Positions 35,017 through 43,752 of a stretch of 64,000 bases of DNA are shown here, piece after piece (position 1 is the first letter of the stretch; each line of letters starts with the position of its first letter). The DNA comes from an uncultured Clostridia bacterium (GTDB lineage Bacteria; Bacillota; Clostridia; Christensenellales; Borkfalkiaceae). Made by a program: the position numbers and the translations under genes. Under the pieces are notes generated by a model, which worked only from the letters and a program-made list of their open reading frames with translations, did not search any database and was not told the origin of the DNA. The stretch covers positions 1 to 64,000 of the forward strand of contig CANRKK010000006.1 in the NCBI GenBank assembly GCA_947631195.1, read 5' to 3'.

Positions 35017-35105
35017 ATTAATTGTAAACAACAACAAAACAAAAACCTCGGCGGCGCGGCGCCCGCAATGGCGCGAGATTTTTGTGAACATAAGGAATAT
35101 TTTAT

Positions 35106-36323
35106 ATGAAAGATCAGCAATTTTGTTCATTCTGCGGAAAAACCGAAGATTTGGTCAAAAGATTAATAAAGGGCAGAAACGGCGTATGCATATGCGACGA
35201 ATGTATAGAGATCTGCCGCGATATGGTAAAGGATTTGGACGTAGAGGACACTTCGCCCGTGCCTTTAAAGGCGCCCGCCGAAATCAAGGCCGAGCTCGAT
35301 AAATACATCGTCGGGCAAAACGAGGCCAAGCGCGTATTGTCGGTGGCTGTCTACAACCACTACAAGCGCATCAACAATCTCGGCAAGGACGACGGCGAGG
35401 TGGAGATCGAAAAGAGCAACATATTGCTTTTGGGCCCCACGGGCTGCGGAAAGACCCTGCTTGCCAGAACGCTTGCAAAAATTTTGAACGTGCCCTTTGC
35501 CGCTGCGGACGCCACCACGCTTACTGAGGCGGGCTACGTCGGCGAGGACGTTGAAAACATACTCTTAAAACTTATCCAGAACGCCGACTACGATATCTCC
35601 CGTGCCGAGCGCGGCATAATCTATATAGACGAAATAGACAAGATAGCGCGCAAGGGCGAAAACGTATCCATCACCCGCGACGTATCGGGCGAGGGCGTGC
35701 AGCAGGCGCTGTTGAAGATAATCGAAAGCACCATGGCCAACGTGCCCCCGCAGGGCGGCAGAAAGCACCCCCAGCAGGAGTGCCTCAGGATAGACACCAC
35801 CAATATACTCTTTATCTGCGGCGGGGCGTTCGTCGGGCTCGACAAGATAGTGCAAAAGCGGCGCGACAATTCCACTTTGGGCTTCGGCGGCAGCGTAAAG
35901 CAGACTGAGGACAACATCTACGAGATGCTCTCCGACGTAAAGCCGCAGGATTTGACGCAGTTCGGGCTCATTCCCGAATTTGTGGGCAGGGTCCCCATCG
36001 TCGTCAGCCTGCATCCACTCAACGAGGACGCCCTCGTAAGCATTTTGACCCAACCCAAAAACGCGATAATAAAGCAGTACCAAAAACTTATAGCTATGGA
36101 CGGGGTAAAGCTGACGGTGGAGGACTCCGCCGTGCGCGAGATAGCCAACACCGCCATCCGTTTAAAGACGGGCGCAAGGGGACTTAGAACTATTATCGAA
36201 AGTTTTATGACCTCGGTAATGTACAAGATCCCCTCCGAAAAGAACGTTGCCGAAGTGATTGTAACAAAAGAGTGCGTAACCGACAAGGCCGAGCCCAAAA
36301 TCATCTACAAGGAATCGGCCTGA
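35106..36323 (+). CDS. clpX: ATP-dependent Clp protease ATP-binding subunit ClpX
   Basis: ClpX unfolds substrates, including tmRNA-tagged proteins, and feeds them to ClpP. The 405-residue product has the N-terminal zinc finger (CSFCGK and CDECIE), Walker A GPTGCGKT, Walker B YIDEIDKI, and the substrate-gripping loop [11 protein letters not shown] region. The binding site (aagga) lies somewhat far from the ATG. It is followed by lon after 98 bases. How well it takes the unusual tag end CAA encoded at 43.9 kb is an open point. Confidence 0.98.
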   Translation: MKDQQFCSFCGKTEDLVKRLIKGRNGVCICDECIEICRDMVKDLDVEDTSPVPLKAPAEIKAELDKYIVGQNEAKRVLSVAVYNHYKRINNLGKDDGEVEIEKSNILLLGPTGCGKTLLARTLAKILNVPFAAADATTLTEAGYVGEDVENILLKLIQNADYDISRAERGIIYIDEIDKIARKGENVSITRDVSGEGVQQALLKIIESTMANVPPQGGRKHPQQECLRIDTTNILFICGGAFVGLDKIVQKRRDNSTLGFGGSVKQTEDNIYEMLSDVKPQDLTQFGLIPEFVGRVPIVVSLHPLNEDALVSILTQPKNAIIKQYQKLIAMDGVKLTVEDSAVREIANTAIRLKTGARGLRTIIESFMTSVMYKIPSEKNVAEVIVTKECVTDKAEPKIIYKESA

Positions 36324-36421
36324 CGCAAAAAACTCAACACATATCCGCAAAAACAGGCAAAAAAACAATCGCGCGCAATTTCTTATAAACGGGAAATTGC
36401 GCTTTATTCAAAGGAGATAAA

Positions 36422-38737
36422 ATGGCTAAAAGGACAATAAACGGGATACCTGTTTTGCCTCTCAGGGGCAGGGTAGTGTTCCCCGACGTGCCGTCCACCG
36501 TTGACGTGGGCAGGCTGATATCCCTCAACGCCGTAAAGAGGGCCACGGACGGGGATTCTCTCATTATGCTCGTTGCCCAGCGCGACGCCGAAAGCGAGGA
36601 AGTGACTTCCCTCTCCGACCTGTATGAAGTGGGCACCGTCTGCCGCATACGTCAGATTTCCCGCCTGCCGGGCGCCACGATAAGGCTGACGGCGGACGGG
36701 CTCTACCGCGCCGTGATAGTCCGCGGCTCCGTAGAGGGCGAAAGCATAGTGTGCGACGTTGCGGAACTTGCCTCCTCCAACCCCGGCGACGAGAGTCTGG
36801 CCGAGGCGTATTTCCGCACCGCAAGGGACATTATGAACGACATATGCCAGAGCGAATCGCGCATATCCAAGGAGGTTGCGGGCGCGCTCGGCCGCTGCTC
36901 CGACCCCGACGAGTATATAAACATAGCCGCGACCAACCTTAAAATAAGCGTCGGGCAAAAACAGGAACTTCTCGAAAAGGACCGCCTCATCGACAGGCTA
37001 AAGCTGTTCGACAAAATTTTGAACGACGAGCTTGAAATAATGCGGCTGGAACGCAAAATAAACGCCACGGTCCGCCAGAACATAGATAAAAACCAAAAGG
37101 AGTACTACCTCCGCGAACAGCTCCGCGCCATTCACACCGAACTCGGCGACGACGAGAGCGAAAAGGAGGAGTTGGAGCGCAGGATAAACGAAAAGGGCCT
37201 CCCCCCCGAAGTGAAGGAAAAGGCCCTCAAGGAGCTCTCCCGCATGGATAAAATGCAGACCTCCTCGCCCGACTACAACGTTTTGAGAATGTATCTCGAC
37301 TGGATTCTCGATCTGCCGTGGGCGGAAATGACGGAGGACAACAAGGACTTGGACGCGGCCGTCAAAATTCTGAACGAGGACCACTACGGGCTGGACAAAA
37401 TCAAGGAGCGCATAACCGAATATCTCGCCGTGCACAGTCTCACGGGCGGGCTTAACGCGCCCATACTCTGCTTTGTCGGCCCCCCGGGCGTGGGCAAAAC
37501 TTCGGTTGCCACCTCGATAGCGCGTTGCCTCGGCAGAAAATTCGTCAGAATGTCTCTGGGCGGCGTGCACGACGAGTCCGAAATCCGCGGCCACAGAAAA
37601 ACTTATATCGGCGCCATTCCGGGCAGGATAATCGCGGGCATAAAAAACGCGGGCACTTCCAATCCCGTGTTCCTTTTAGACGAGATAGACAAGCTCTCCT
37701 CCGATCTCCGCGGCGACCCCGCAAGCGCACTTTTGGAGGTCTTGGACCCCGCGCAGAATTCTACTTTCCGCGACAGATATCTCGAAGTGCCCTACGATTT
37801 GAGCAAGGTGCTGTTCATCACCACGGCCAACGGGCTGGACACCATTCCCCGTCCCCTTCTTGACAGAATGGAGATAATAGAAATCAACGGCTACACGCAG
37901 GAGGAGAAGAAGGAGATAGCCAAACGCTATTTAATATCCAAGCGCGAAAAGGCAAACGGCATAGAGGAGGGCAAGCTCGTCATCACGGACGACGCCGTGG
38001 ACGAGATAATAAACGGCTACACTATGGAGGCGGGCGTGCGCGATTTGGAGCGCAACATAGACTCCGTATGCCGCAAGGCCGCCGTCAAACTTGCCTCGGG
38101 CAAGGTTAAAAAGTTGCGCGTCACCGCCAAGACGGTGGAGAGCATGCTCGGCGCGCGCCGCTACGACAGGGACAACTTTATCCAAAAGGACGAAGTGGGC
38201 GCCGCGACGGGGCTGGCATGGACGGCCGTGGGCGGCACCACTCTGACGATAGAAGTTTCGGCAATGCACGGCAAGGGCGAAGTGCTCTTGACGGGCAAGC
38301 TGGGCGACGTCATGAAGGAGAGCGCGCGGGCTGCCATAAGCTACATCCGCTCCAACAGCGAGGAATACGGCATCGACCAAAGCGCCTTCGAAACGACCGA
38401 TATCCACATACACGTGCCCGAGGGCGCAACCCCCAAGGACGGTCCCAGCGCGGGCATAACGATGGCCACGGCCATACTTTCGGCGTTTACGGGCAAACCC
38501 GTCAAGAGCTCGGTTGCAATGACGGGCGAAATAACCCTGCGCGGCAAGGTCTTGCCGATAGGCGGCTTAAAGGAAAAGGCGCTGGCGGCCTACCGAGTCG
38601 GCGTAAAGGACGTTATAATCCCCGCCGAAAACAAAAAGGATCTGGAGGAAATCCCCAAATCCGTGCGCGACAAGCTCAACTTTATCCCCGTAACCGAAGT
38701 GGACGCGGTGTTCAAGAGCGCGATAATAGGTATTTGA
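36422..38737 (+). CDS. lon: ATP-dependent protease Lon
   Basis: Lon degrades misfolded and regulatory proteins. The 771-residue product has the N-terminal LAN domain (PLRGRVVFP), a coiled-coil segment, the AAA+ module (Walker A GPPGVGKT, Walker B FLLDEIDK), and the C-terminal protease domain with the Ser676-Lys719 dyad (DGPSAGIT and GGLKEKALAA). aaaggagat precedes the ATG. engB starts one base after its stop. Confidence 0.98.
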   Translation: MAKRTINGIPVLPLRGRVVFPDVPSTVDVGRLISLNAVKRATDGDSLIMLVAQRDAESEEVTSLSDLYEVGTVCRIRQISRLPGATIRLTADGLYRAVIVRGSVEGESIVCDVAELASSNPGDESLAEAYFRTARDIMNDICQSESRISKEVAGALGRCSDPDEYINIAATNLKISVGQKQELLEKDRLIDRLKLFDKILNDELEIMRLERKINATVRQNIDKNQKEYYLREQLRAIHTELGDDESEKEELERRINEKGLPPEVKEKALKELSRMDKMQTSSPDYNVLRMYLDWILDLPWAEMTEDNKDLDAAVKILNEDHYGLDKIKERITEYLAVHSLTGGLNAPILCFVGPPGVGKTSVATSIARCLGRKFVRMSLGGVHDESEIRGHRKTYIGAIPGRIIAGIKNAGTSNPVFLLDEIDKLSSDLRGDPASALLEVLDPAQNSTFRDRYLEVPYDLSKVLFITTANGLDTIPRPLLDRMEIIEINGYTQEEKKEIAKRYLISKREKANGIEEGKLVITDDAVDEIINGYTMEAGVRDLERNIDSVCRKAAVKLASGKVKKLRVTAKTVESMLGARRYDRDNFIQKDEVGAATGLAWTAVGGTTLTIEVSAMHGKGEVLLTGKLGDVMKESARAAISYIRSNSEEYGIDQSAFETTDIHIHVPEGATPKDGPSAGITMATAILSAFTGKPVKSSVAMTGEITLRGKVLPIGGLKEKALAAYRVGVKDVIIPAENKKDLEEIPKSVRDKLNFIPVTEVDAVFKSAIIGI

Positions 38738-38738
38738 C

Positions 38739-39329
38739 ATGCTCAAAATAAATGCAAAATTTATAACGAGCGCGGCCTCCAAGCAGCAATTTATTCAGCC
38801 CGTAAAGCCGATAATCGCGGTGTGCGGCAAGTCCAACGTGGGCAAATCGAGCTTTATCAACATGCTTGCGGGGCAAAAAAAACTTGCCAAGGTCTCCAAG
38901 GAGCCGGGCAGGACGCGGCTAATTAATTACTTCGACATGGGCGACTTTATCCTTGCCGACCTCCCGGGTTACGGCTACGCGCGCGTGTCGCAGGCCGAAA
39001 AATTGAAGTGGGCCAAACTTCTGGACGATTTTTTCGCCCGCAAGGAGGACATATCCCACGTTTTCAGCCTTGTGGATATCCGCCACGCCCCCACGGCGGA
39101 CGACGTGCAGATGTCCGAATTTTTAAACTACCGCATAATCCCGTTCACGGTCATAGCCACCAAGGCGGACAAACTCTCCCGCGCGCAGATTCACAAAAAT
39201 CTGATAGCCGCGGCCGCCGTCTTAAAGGTTGGCGCGGGCAACATAATCGTCACGTCGGCGGAGACGAGGGTGGGGTTGGAGGCTGTGCACAACAAAATCA
39301 TCTCTATACTCCCGTCAAGCGGATTATAA
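38739..39329 (+). CDS. engB: Ribosome biogenesis GTPase EngB/YsxC
   Basis: This essential GTPase assists 50S assembly. The 196-residue product has G1 GKSNVGKSS, G3 DLPGYG and G4 TKAD, and the typical EPGRTRLINYF switch region. The order lon-engB is the same as in Bacillus. Its end runs straight into a family D repeat. Confidence 0.97.
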   Translation: MLKINAKFITSAASKQQFIQPVKPIIAVCGKSNVGKSSFINMLAGQKKLAKVSKEPGRTRLINYFDMGDFILADLPGYGYARVSQAEKLKWAKLLDDFFARKEDISHVFSLVDIRHAPTADDVQMSEFLNYRIIPFTVIATKADKLSRAQIHKNLIAAAAVLKVGAGNIIVTSAETRVGLEAVHNKIISILPSSGL

Positions 39330-39478
39330 GCGTCGCAATACTGTGTCGCGTTTGCGCGCTCCTCGGTAAGGCTGCGCCTTCGGTACGACACGTACTTCTA
39401 TGTACGCTCCCTTCGTCGCTTACGCACGCTCCTTGTCTTGCTCGCTTCTAACCGCTTGCAGACTTCGTAATTACAGTT
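39308..39478. repeat. Structured repeat, family D, copy 4
   Basis: Outer arms are CAAGCGG(a)TTA (39316-39326) and TAACCGCTTG (39449-39458). Inner hairpins are AAGGCtgcGCCTT and CGTACttctatGTACG. The repeat overlaps the last codons of engB, so it supplies part of the C-terminus (PSSGL). Confidence 0.75.
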
Positions 39479-39536
39479 TTCCGTGGCTCCCTTTAGTAGG
39501 ACGAGCGCGGCTGCTCGGGGCAGGATAAGACGGCAC

Positions 39537-39597
39537 TCCAAACGTGCCCTCTTCCGTGTCAACGGGGGAGGGTGTCACGAAGTGACGGGTGGGAGAA
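39537..39597. repeat. Dispersed repeat, family B, copy 4
   Basis: The inner hairpin is GTCAC-gaa-GTGAC (39574-39586), as in copy 1. Confidence 0.75.
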
Positions 39598-39606
39598 GTA
39601 CCTTTA

Positions 39607-39689
39607 TTTTGGACTAATCAAGCGTCACAACCTCAAAAAGCGTTATCCATTCATTCCGCTGAGCGCTACAAACCGTTCCAACATACAAG
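39607..39689. repeat. Dispersed repeat, family A, copy 2
   Basis: The core reads cgttatccattcattccgct, then gagcgctaca, two to three changes from the other copies. It lies just beyond the apgM hairpin and lacks the aaaaatccc terminator arm. Confidence 0.65.
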
Positions 39690-39712
39690 CGGCGGGCCAT
39701 CCGGCCCGCCGC
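39689..39712 (-). terminator. Hairpin after apgM, probable terminator
   Basis: GCGGCGGGCC-atcc-GGCCCGCCGC lies six bases after the apgM stop. The same stem with another loop follows degV. On the minus strand no long T run follows, so it may act as an RNA-stabilising end instead. Confidence 0.6.
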
Positions 39713-39717
39713 TGATA

Positions 39718-40932
39718 TTATTTTTCACATTGCGTCGTCAGTCTGTCCATAAGCGCGTATCCGTCCGTGATATACGCGCCCGTCGCCGCCGCTTCGGCCT
39801 CGGTGTACCGCTTTGCGCCGTTCCCCAAATTTTTGACGTTCGAATACAAAAGATAGGGGATGGGGTCGGAAATATGCGTCTTGCAGGCGCAGGGAGTGGG
39901 GTGGTCGGGGCAAACGAGCATTGCAAACGGCGCGCCGCCCAGCCTCTTTAAAACGGTGCCCACAACCTTTTCGTCAATCTGTTCTATGGCGTACACTTTA
40001 TGCAGATAGTCGCCGTGGTGCCCGCATTCGTCGGGGGCCTCCATATGGATATAGACGTAGTCCAGCCCCCGTTCAAGCGCGTCGCAGGCAGCGTTTGCCT
40101 TGCCCTCAAAGTCGGTGTTATAGTCCCCCGTCGCGCCCGCAACCTCGATCCGCTCCATTCCCGCCGCCTGACCTATGCCCTTTACAAGGTCCACGGCCGA
40201 AATCACCCCGCCCTTCAGCGAGTGCAGATCTTCAAACTTGTCCATATGCGGCTTGGTGCCCTCGCCCCACAGCCAAATGCCGTTTGCGGGATTTTTCCCC
40301 GATGCAACGCGCTTTAAATTTATCGGATGATTTTTAAGCAGCGCATAGCTTTTTTTCATAAAACCGAGGTACGCGTCCGCGTCAGGCCCCTTCGGCAGGT
40401 AGTTTGTAACCGCGCGGCCGGAGATGTCGTGCGGCGGCGTCAGGTCGTGCCCCGTGCGCCCGCCCCTTGCAACAAGGCAGTGCCTGTACGATATCCCGGG
40501 GTAAAAGGCGTACGCCCCGCCGTCTAACTTCTGTTTCAAATAATTTATAAGCTCCCGCGCCTCGGCTGTGCTAATCTCTCCCGCCGAATAGTCGAGCATA
40601 ACTTTCTTTTCGTACGGCTCGTCGTCGGACAGCGTCACAAGGTTGCACCGCAGCGCGACGTCCGCGGGGCCGAGCTCTATCCCCATCGATATCGCCTCGA
40701 GGGGGGAGCGGCCCGTGTAGCACCGCCTCGGGTCAAAGCCCATCACGGACATGTTTGCCACGTCCGAGCCGGGTTTCATTCCGTCGGGCACGGTCTTGCA
40801 CAGCCCCACTTCGGACAGGGGCGCGATCTTGTCGAGGTTGGGCGTTTTCGCGGCCTCCAAACAGGTCTTGCCGCCGAGTTCGGGAATTTTCCAGTCGGCC
40901 ATTCCGTCGCCCAAAATAACGATATACTTCAT
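39718..40932 (-). CDS. apgM: Cofactor-independent phosphoglycerate mutase, archaeal type
   Basis: This metal enzyme interconverts 3- and 2-phosphoglycerate. The 404-residue product belongs to the ApgM branch of the alkaline-phosphatase superfamily, not to GpmI (about 510 residues). VILGDGMADW holds the first metal Asp; GSDVANMSVMGFDP carries the Ser nucleophile region; HMEAPDECGHHGD and CPDHPTPC supply the other metal ligands. Last gene of a five-gene minus-strand operon, four bases after ung. Confidence 0.93.
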   Translation of the reverse strand: MKYIVILGDGMADWKIPELGGKTCLEAAKTPNLDKIAPLSEVGLCKTVPDGMKPGSDVANMSVMGFDPRRCYTGRSPLEAISMGIELGPADVALRCNLVTLSDDEPYEKKVMLDYSAGEISTAEARELINYLKQKLDGGAYAFYPGISYRHCLVARGGRTGHDLTPPHDISGRAVTNYLPKGPDADAYLGFMKKSYALLKNHPINLKRVASGKNPANGIWLWGEGTKPHMDKFEDLHSLKGGVISAVDLVKGIGQAAGMERIEVAGATGDYNTDFEGKANAACDALERGLDYVYIHMEAPDECGHHGDYLHKVYAIEQIDEKVVGTVLKRLGGAPFAMLVCPDHPTPCACKTHISDPIPYLLYSNVKNLGNGAKRYTEAEAAATGAYITDGYALMDRLTTQCEK

Positions 40933-40936
40933 AATT

Positions 40937-41605
40937 TCAATTCAGATCCCAGTCAACGGGCGGCTTCCCGCGGGAAACAAGATATTCGTTGGTCTTTGAA
41001 AAGTGTTTGCACCCGAAAAACCCGTTGTATGCCGAAAGGGGGGAGGGGTGCGCGCACTGCAGCACGAGGTGTCTTTTTTGGTCAATGAGCGGGGCCTTGC
41101 TCCTTGCGTTCCCGCCCCATAAAATAAACACGGTGTGCTCCGTCTTTTCGGAAATCAGCTTTATAACGCTGTCCGTAAACCACGCCCAGCCGCACTTCGA
41201 GTGCGAGTTTGCGGCGTGTTCGCGCACCGTCAAAGTGGTGTTCAGCAGCAATACGCCCTCTTTCGCCCACTTTGTCAAATCCCCGCAGGGCGGCTCTTTT
41301 ATCCCCAAATCGCTCTCTATTTCCCTATATATATTTTGCAGGGAGGGCGGCAGGGGCACGCCGGGTTTAACCGAAAAGCACAGCCCGTGCGCCTGCCCCG
41401 GCTCGTGATAGGGGTCCTGCCCCAAAATAACCGCCTTAAGATTTCCAAGCGGGGTATAGCGGAAGCAGTTGTACAGGTCGTACATGTCGGGATATACGAC
41501 ATAGTGCGAGTATTCGTACTTCAAAAACTCGCGTATTTTAAGGTATCTATCATCAGAAAACAGGGGGGACAAAAGTTCGTCCCAGCCGCCGCCCAAAGGT
41601 TTCAT
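40937..41605 (-). CDS. ung: Uracil-DNA glycosylase
   Basis: Ung removes uracil from DNA. The 222-residue product has the water-activating loop GQDPYH, LLLNTTLTV, and the intercalation motif HPSPLSAYNGFFG with the catalytic His. It starts one base after the mtnN stop. Confidence 0.97.
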   Translation of the reverse strand: MKPLGGGWDELLSPLFSDDRYLKIREFLKYEYSHYVVYPDMYDLYNCFRYTPLGNLKAVILGQDPYHEPGQAHGLCFSVKPGVPLPPSLQNIYREIESDLGIKEPPCGDLTKWAKEGVLLLNTTLTVREHAANSHSKCGWAWFTDSVIKLISEKTEHTVFILWGGNARSKAPLIDQKRHLVLQCAHPSPLSAYNGFFGCKHFSKTNEYLVSRGKPPVDWDLN

Positions 41606-41606
41606 A

Positions 41607-42260
41607 TCACACCGATTCGATTATTTTTTTGAGATTTTTTTTGAGGGCGGCAAAGCAGACCGCAAGGTTTTTTACGTACTGTTCGGTTGTGGAGCCGCTG
41701 CCCGCGATGTCCGAAATTATCTTGAACGCGCGGCACTCAACGTTGGAGAGTATGCACACCTGCGCAATCGCGCCGAGCTCCATATCCCGTATATCCGCGT
41801 CGAGCAACTCGGTCAAAAGCAAAAAGTCGTCATAGTTGTCGTTAAACCTGTCCGCCGTGCCCACTTTTCTCAGTTCAAAGCCGTCCGTGGGGGTGAGGGG
41901 CAGATAATTGTCGTCAAAGCCGTCAAGCGTGCCCGTCTTGCCGCCGTTTAACTCCACAAGGTCAAAATCGTACTGCACTGCGGAAAATACGGCGTATATG
42001 CCGCCCACTTCAACGCCGCCGTGCAGCCCGCCCGCAACGCCCAAATTTACTATCTTCGTTGCGCCGAGGCAGTCTATCGCGTACTGAGCGCCGCTCGCCG
42101 CGTTCACTTTGCCCACCCCGCAGATAACGACGGTGATTTCCCTGCCGTAAACCTTGCACAAAACTATCCGCTTTTTGCCTGCGGAATAGTCCTTCTGTAT
42201 TTCCGCCGCTTCCAAAAGGGGAGCGGCCTCCTTTTCCATCGCAATTATAAAACAAGTCAT
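41607..42260 (-). CDS. mtnN: 5'-methylthioadenosine/S-adenosylhomocysteine nucleosidase
   Basis: MtnN cleaves adenine from MTA and SAH, by-products of S-adenosylmethionine use. The 217-residue product has IIAMEKEAAPL at the start (general acid region), NLGVAGGL, DMELGAIAQVC (ribose-binding Met-Glu) and the catalytic Asp in ISDIAGSGS. I chose ATG 42260, seven bases after ggagg; it overlaps the sfp stop by four bases. Confidence 0.92.
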   Translation of the reverse strand: MTCFIIAMEKEAAPLLEAAEIQKDYSAGKKRIVLCKVYGREITVVICGVGKVNAASGAQYAIDCLGATKIVNLGVAGGLHGGVEVGGIYAVFSAVQYDFDLVELNGGKTGTLDGFDDNYLPLTPTDGFELRKVGTADRFNDNYDDFLLLTELLDADIRDMELGAIAQVCILSNVECRAFKIISDIAGSGSTTEQYVKNLAVCFAALKKNLKKIIESV

Positions 42261-42730
42261 AACTTTTCCTCCGTGCACACTGCGCCCACGCCGCACCAAA
42301 AGACGTAGTGCCTTATTTTTACGGGCATAACTTGCCCGTCTAAAAATATTTTTCCGCCGAAAAACTCAACACGTCTCCACATTTTGGCAATTTCCAGACC
42401 GTACAGTTTAACGTACGCCTCCCGCGCGGTCCAGTGCAGCAAAAACCCGCGTTCGTCAAAAATTTCCGCCTGTTCGCGTTCGGGGAACCGCTTAATGACG
42501 CTATGCCTTATTTTTCCGCGGTAAAGCTCCAAATCGGCGCCTATGCCGCACGGGCTGACCGCCAATAGCCCCCTGTCGCCGCTGTGCGAGTAGGAAAAAC
42601 AGAGGGGGCTGCCCTCGATGTACGGTTTGCCGCTCTCTGTAGTCAAAATTTTATATTCCTTAAGCCGTTCGGCCAAAATCTGTTCCAGCTTCGCGCGCGG
42701 GTTGTTGTCCGTGAGGTAAACTTCAATCAT
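42257..42730 (-). CDS. 4'-phosphopantetheinyl transferase, Sfp superfamily
   Basis: These enzymes load phosphopantetheine from CoA onto carrier proteins. The 157-residue product is small for Sfp (about 220). GIGADLELYR (metal-binding Asp) and HWTAREAYVKLYG (W-x-x-[KR]-E-A-x-x-K) are the two family motifs. No polyketide or peptide synthetase lies nearby, so acyl carrier protein is a possible target. It overlaps both neighbours by four bases (ATGA). Confidence 0.85.
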   Translation of the reverse strand: MIEVYLTDNNPRAKLEQILAERLKEYKILTTESGKPYIEGSPLCFSYSHSGDRGLLAVSPCGIGADLELYRGKIRHSVIKRFPEREQAEIFDERGFLLHWTAREAYVKLYGLEIAKMWRRVEFFGGKIFLDGQVMPVKIRHYVFWCGVGAVCTEEKL

Positions 42731-43638
42731 AGCATCAGACTTTCCACGTATTCTATCTGTTCTTTGGTGGCAAGGTTTTTGGTGAACGCGCACGCGCTCC
42801 CCGCCGCCGTGGCATAGTTCAACGCCTTAAAATAGTTACCTGTATTCAGATATTCGTGTATAAATCCCGCTATCATCGTGTCGCCCGCGCCCACCGAATT
42901 TACAAGCTGCCCTCTCGCCGCCCGCACGTATATCGATTGGCTCGTTTCTGTTACCATCGCCGCGCCCGAGGAGCCCATGGAAACTATCACGTTCCTTGCG
43001 CCCAGTTTTTGCAGCTCCCTCGCGCAGGCGTAAATGCCCTCGAGGTCGGGCACCGTCGCCAGCCCGAAAATCTCGCACATCTCGTATATGTTCGGCTTTA
43101 TCAAAAAGGGCCTGTATTTCAGCGTTTCGGTCAAAAGTTTCCCGCAGGCGTCCACTACGAGGTTTATTCCGCTTATATTTTTTAATTTTTTGAATATGTC
43201 GGCATAGGTCGTCTCTCCGAGGGTGGAGGGCACGCTGCCGCACACAATCAGCCAGTCGCCCTCTTTCAGCAGGGCTTTCAGCCTCCTCACAAGTTTGTTG
43301 ACGTCGTTTTTGGTGATTTCCGCGCCCGACCCGTTTATGTCCGTCTCGGTGTTGCTTCTCACTTTAACGTTTATGCGGCTCTGCCCGCCGACCTCTATAA
43401 ATTCATAGTCGAGCCCGAGTTCGGTCACCTTGTCGCGGATATACTTGCCCGTAAATCCCGCCACAAAGCCCAGCGCCAACGTGCGGTCGCCCAGCTCCTT
43501 TAAAGCTAACGAAACGTTCAGCCCCTTGCCGCCCACGGCAAGCCTTTCGGAGGTGGTGCGGTTGACTATGCCGCTCTTTATGTTATTCACTTTTACGTAA
43601 TAATCCAGCGACGGATTAAAAGTAACCGTGTAAATCAT
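42727..43638 (-). CDS. PfkB-family 1-phosphofructokinase
   Basis: The 303-residue product begins IYTVTFNPSLDYYV, the start typical of FruK and LacC, with GGKGLNVS (sugar-binding) and GAGDTMIAGF (catalytic Asp, anion hole). It phosphorylates a hexose monophosphate, most likely fructose 1-phosphate; tagatose 6-phosphate cannot be excluded. No PTS gene or regulator is adjacent. No Shine-Dalgarno is seen and the -10 box ends eight bases before the ATG, so the message is probably leaderless. First gene of the operon. Confidence 0.88.
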   Translation of the reverse strand: MIYTVTFNPSLDYYVKVNNIKSGIVNRTTSERLAVGGKGLNVSLALKELGDRTLALGFVAGFTGKYIRDKVTELGLDYEFIEVGGQSRINVKVRSNTETDINGSGAEITKNDVNKLVRRLKALLKEGDWLIVCGSVPSTLGETTYADIFKKLKNISGINLVVDACGKLLTETLKYRPFLIKPNIYEMCEIFGLATVPDLEGIYACARELQKLGARNVIVSMGSSGAAMVTETSQSIYVRAARGQLVNSVGAGDTMIAGFIHEYLNTGNYFKALNYATAAGSACAFTKNLATKEQIEYVESLML

Positions 43639-43646
43639 ACATAACC

Positions 43647-43675
43647 AATTTATAACATTTGCATAAAAAAGTCAA
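43647..43675 (-). promoter_or_regulatory. Promoter of the pfkB-apgM operon
   Basis: On the minus strand TTGACT and TAAATT are 17 bases apart. The ATG lies eight bases after the -10 box. A TATAAA two bases further upstream would give a 15-base spacer. Confidence 0.55.
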
Positions 43676-43693
43676 TAAAAAACAAATAACCGC

Positions 43694-43723
43694 TTGATTT
43701 TTTTGACGGGTGCCATATATAAT
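43694..43723 (+). promoter_or_regulatory. Promoter of tmRNA
   Basis: TTGATT and TATAAT with an 18-base spacer. Transcription would begin near 43730, leaving about 23 bases to be removed before the mature 5' end at 43753. Confidence 0.7.
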
Positions 43724-43752
43724 ATATGTCGCACGGATTCAATCCCCGTTTC

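Larger units (their letters stand above)
34563..35105. other. Repeat-filled gap between clpP and clpX
   Basis: No gene is supported. It contains a family D copy, a family E copy, a gtgtcatttcgag segment shared with 14.9 and 47.2 kb, the cccgcccaccc segment shared with 15.3 kb, and a family B copy. From 35047 to 35085 a GC-rich imperfect hairpin (GCGCC / GGCGC) followed by attttt precedes clpX and might attenuate read-through. No consensus promoter for clpX stands out. Confidence 0.65.
39330..39717. other. Intergenic repeats between convergent engB and apgM
   Basis: No gene is supported. It holds most of a family D copy (which begins in the last bases of engB), a degenerate family E start (39483-39505), a family B copy, a family A copy and a GC-rich hairpin belonging to apgM. 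Confidence 0.7.

Noticed and set aside
43735-43752. ggattcaatccccg upstream of tmRNA as a tRNA T-arm remnant
   Set aside because: No matching acceptor, D or anticodon arm is present; it lies in the short precursor leader.
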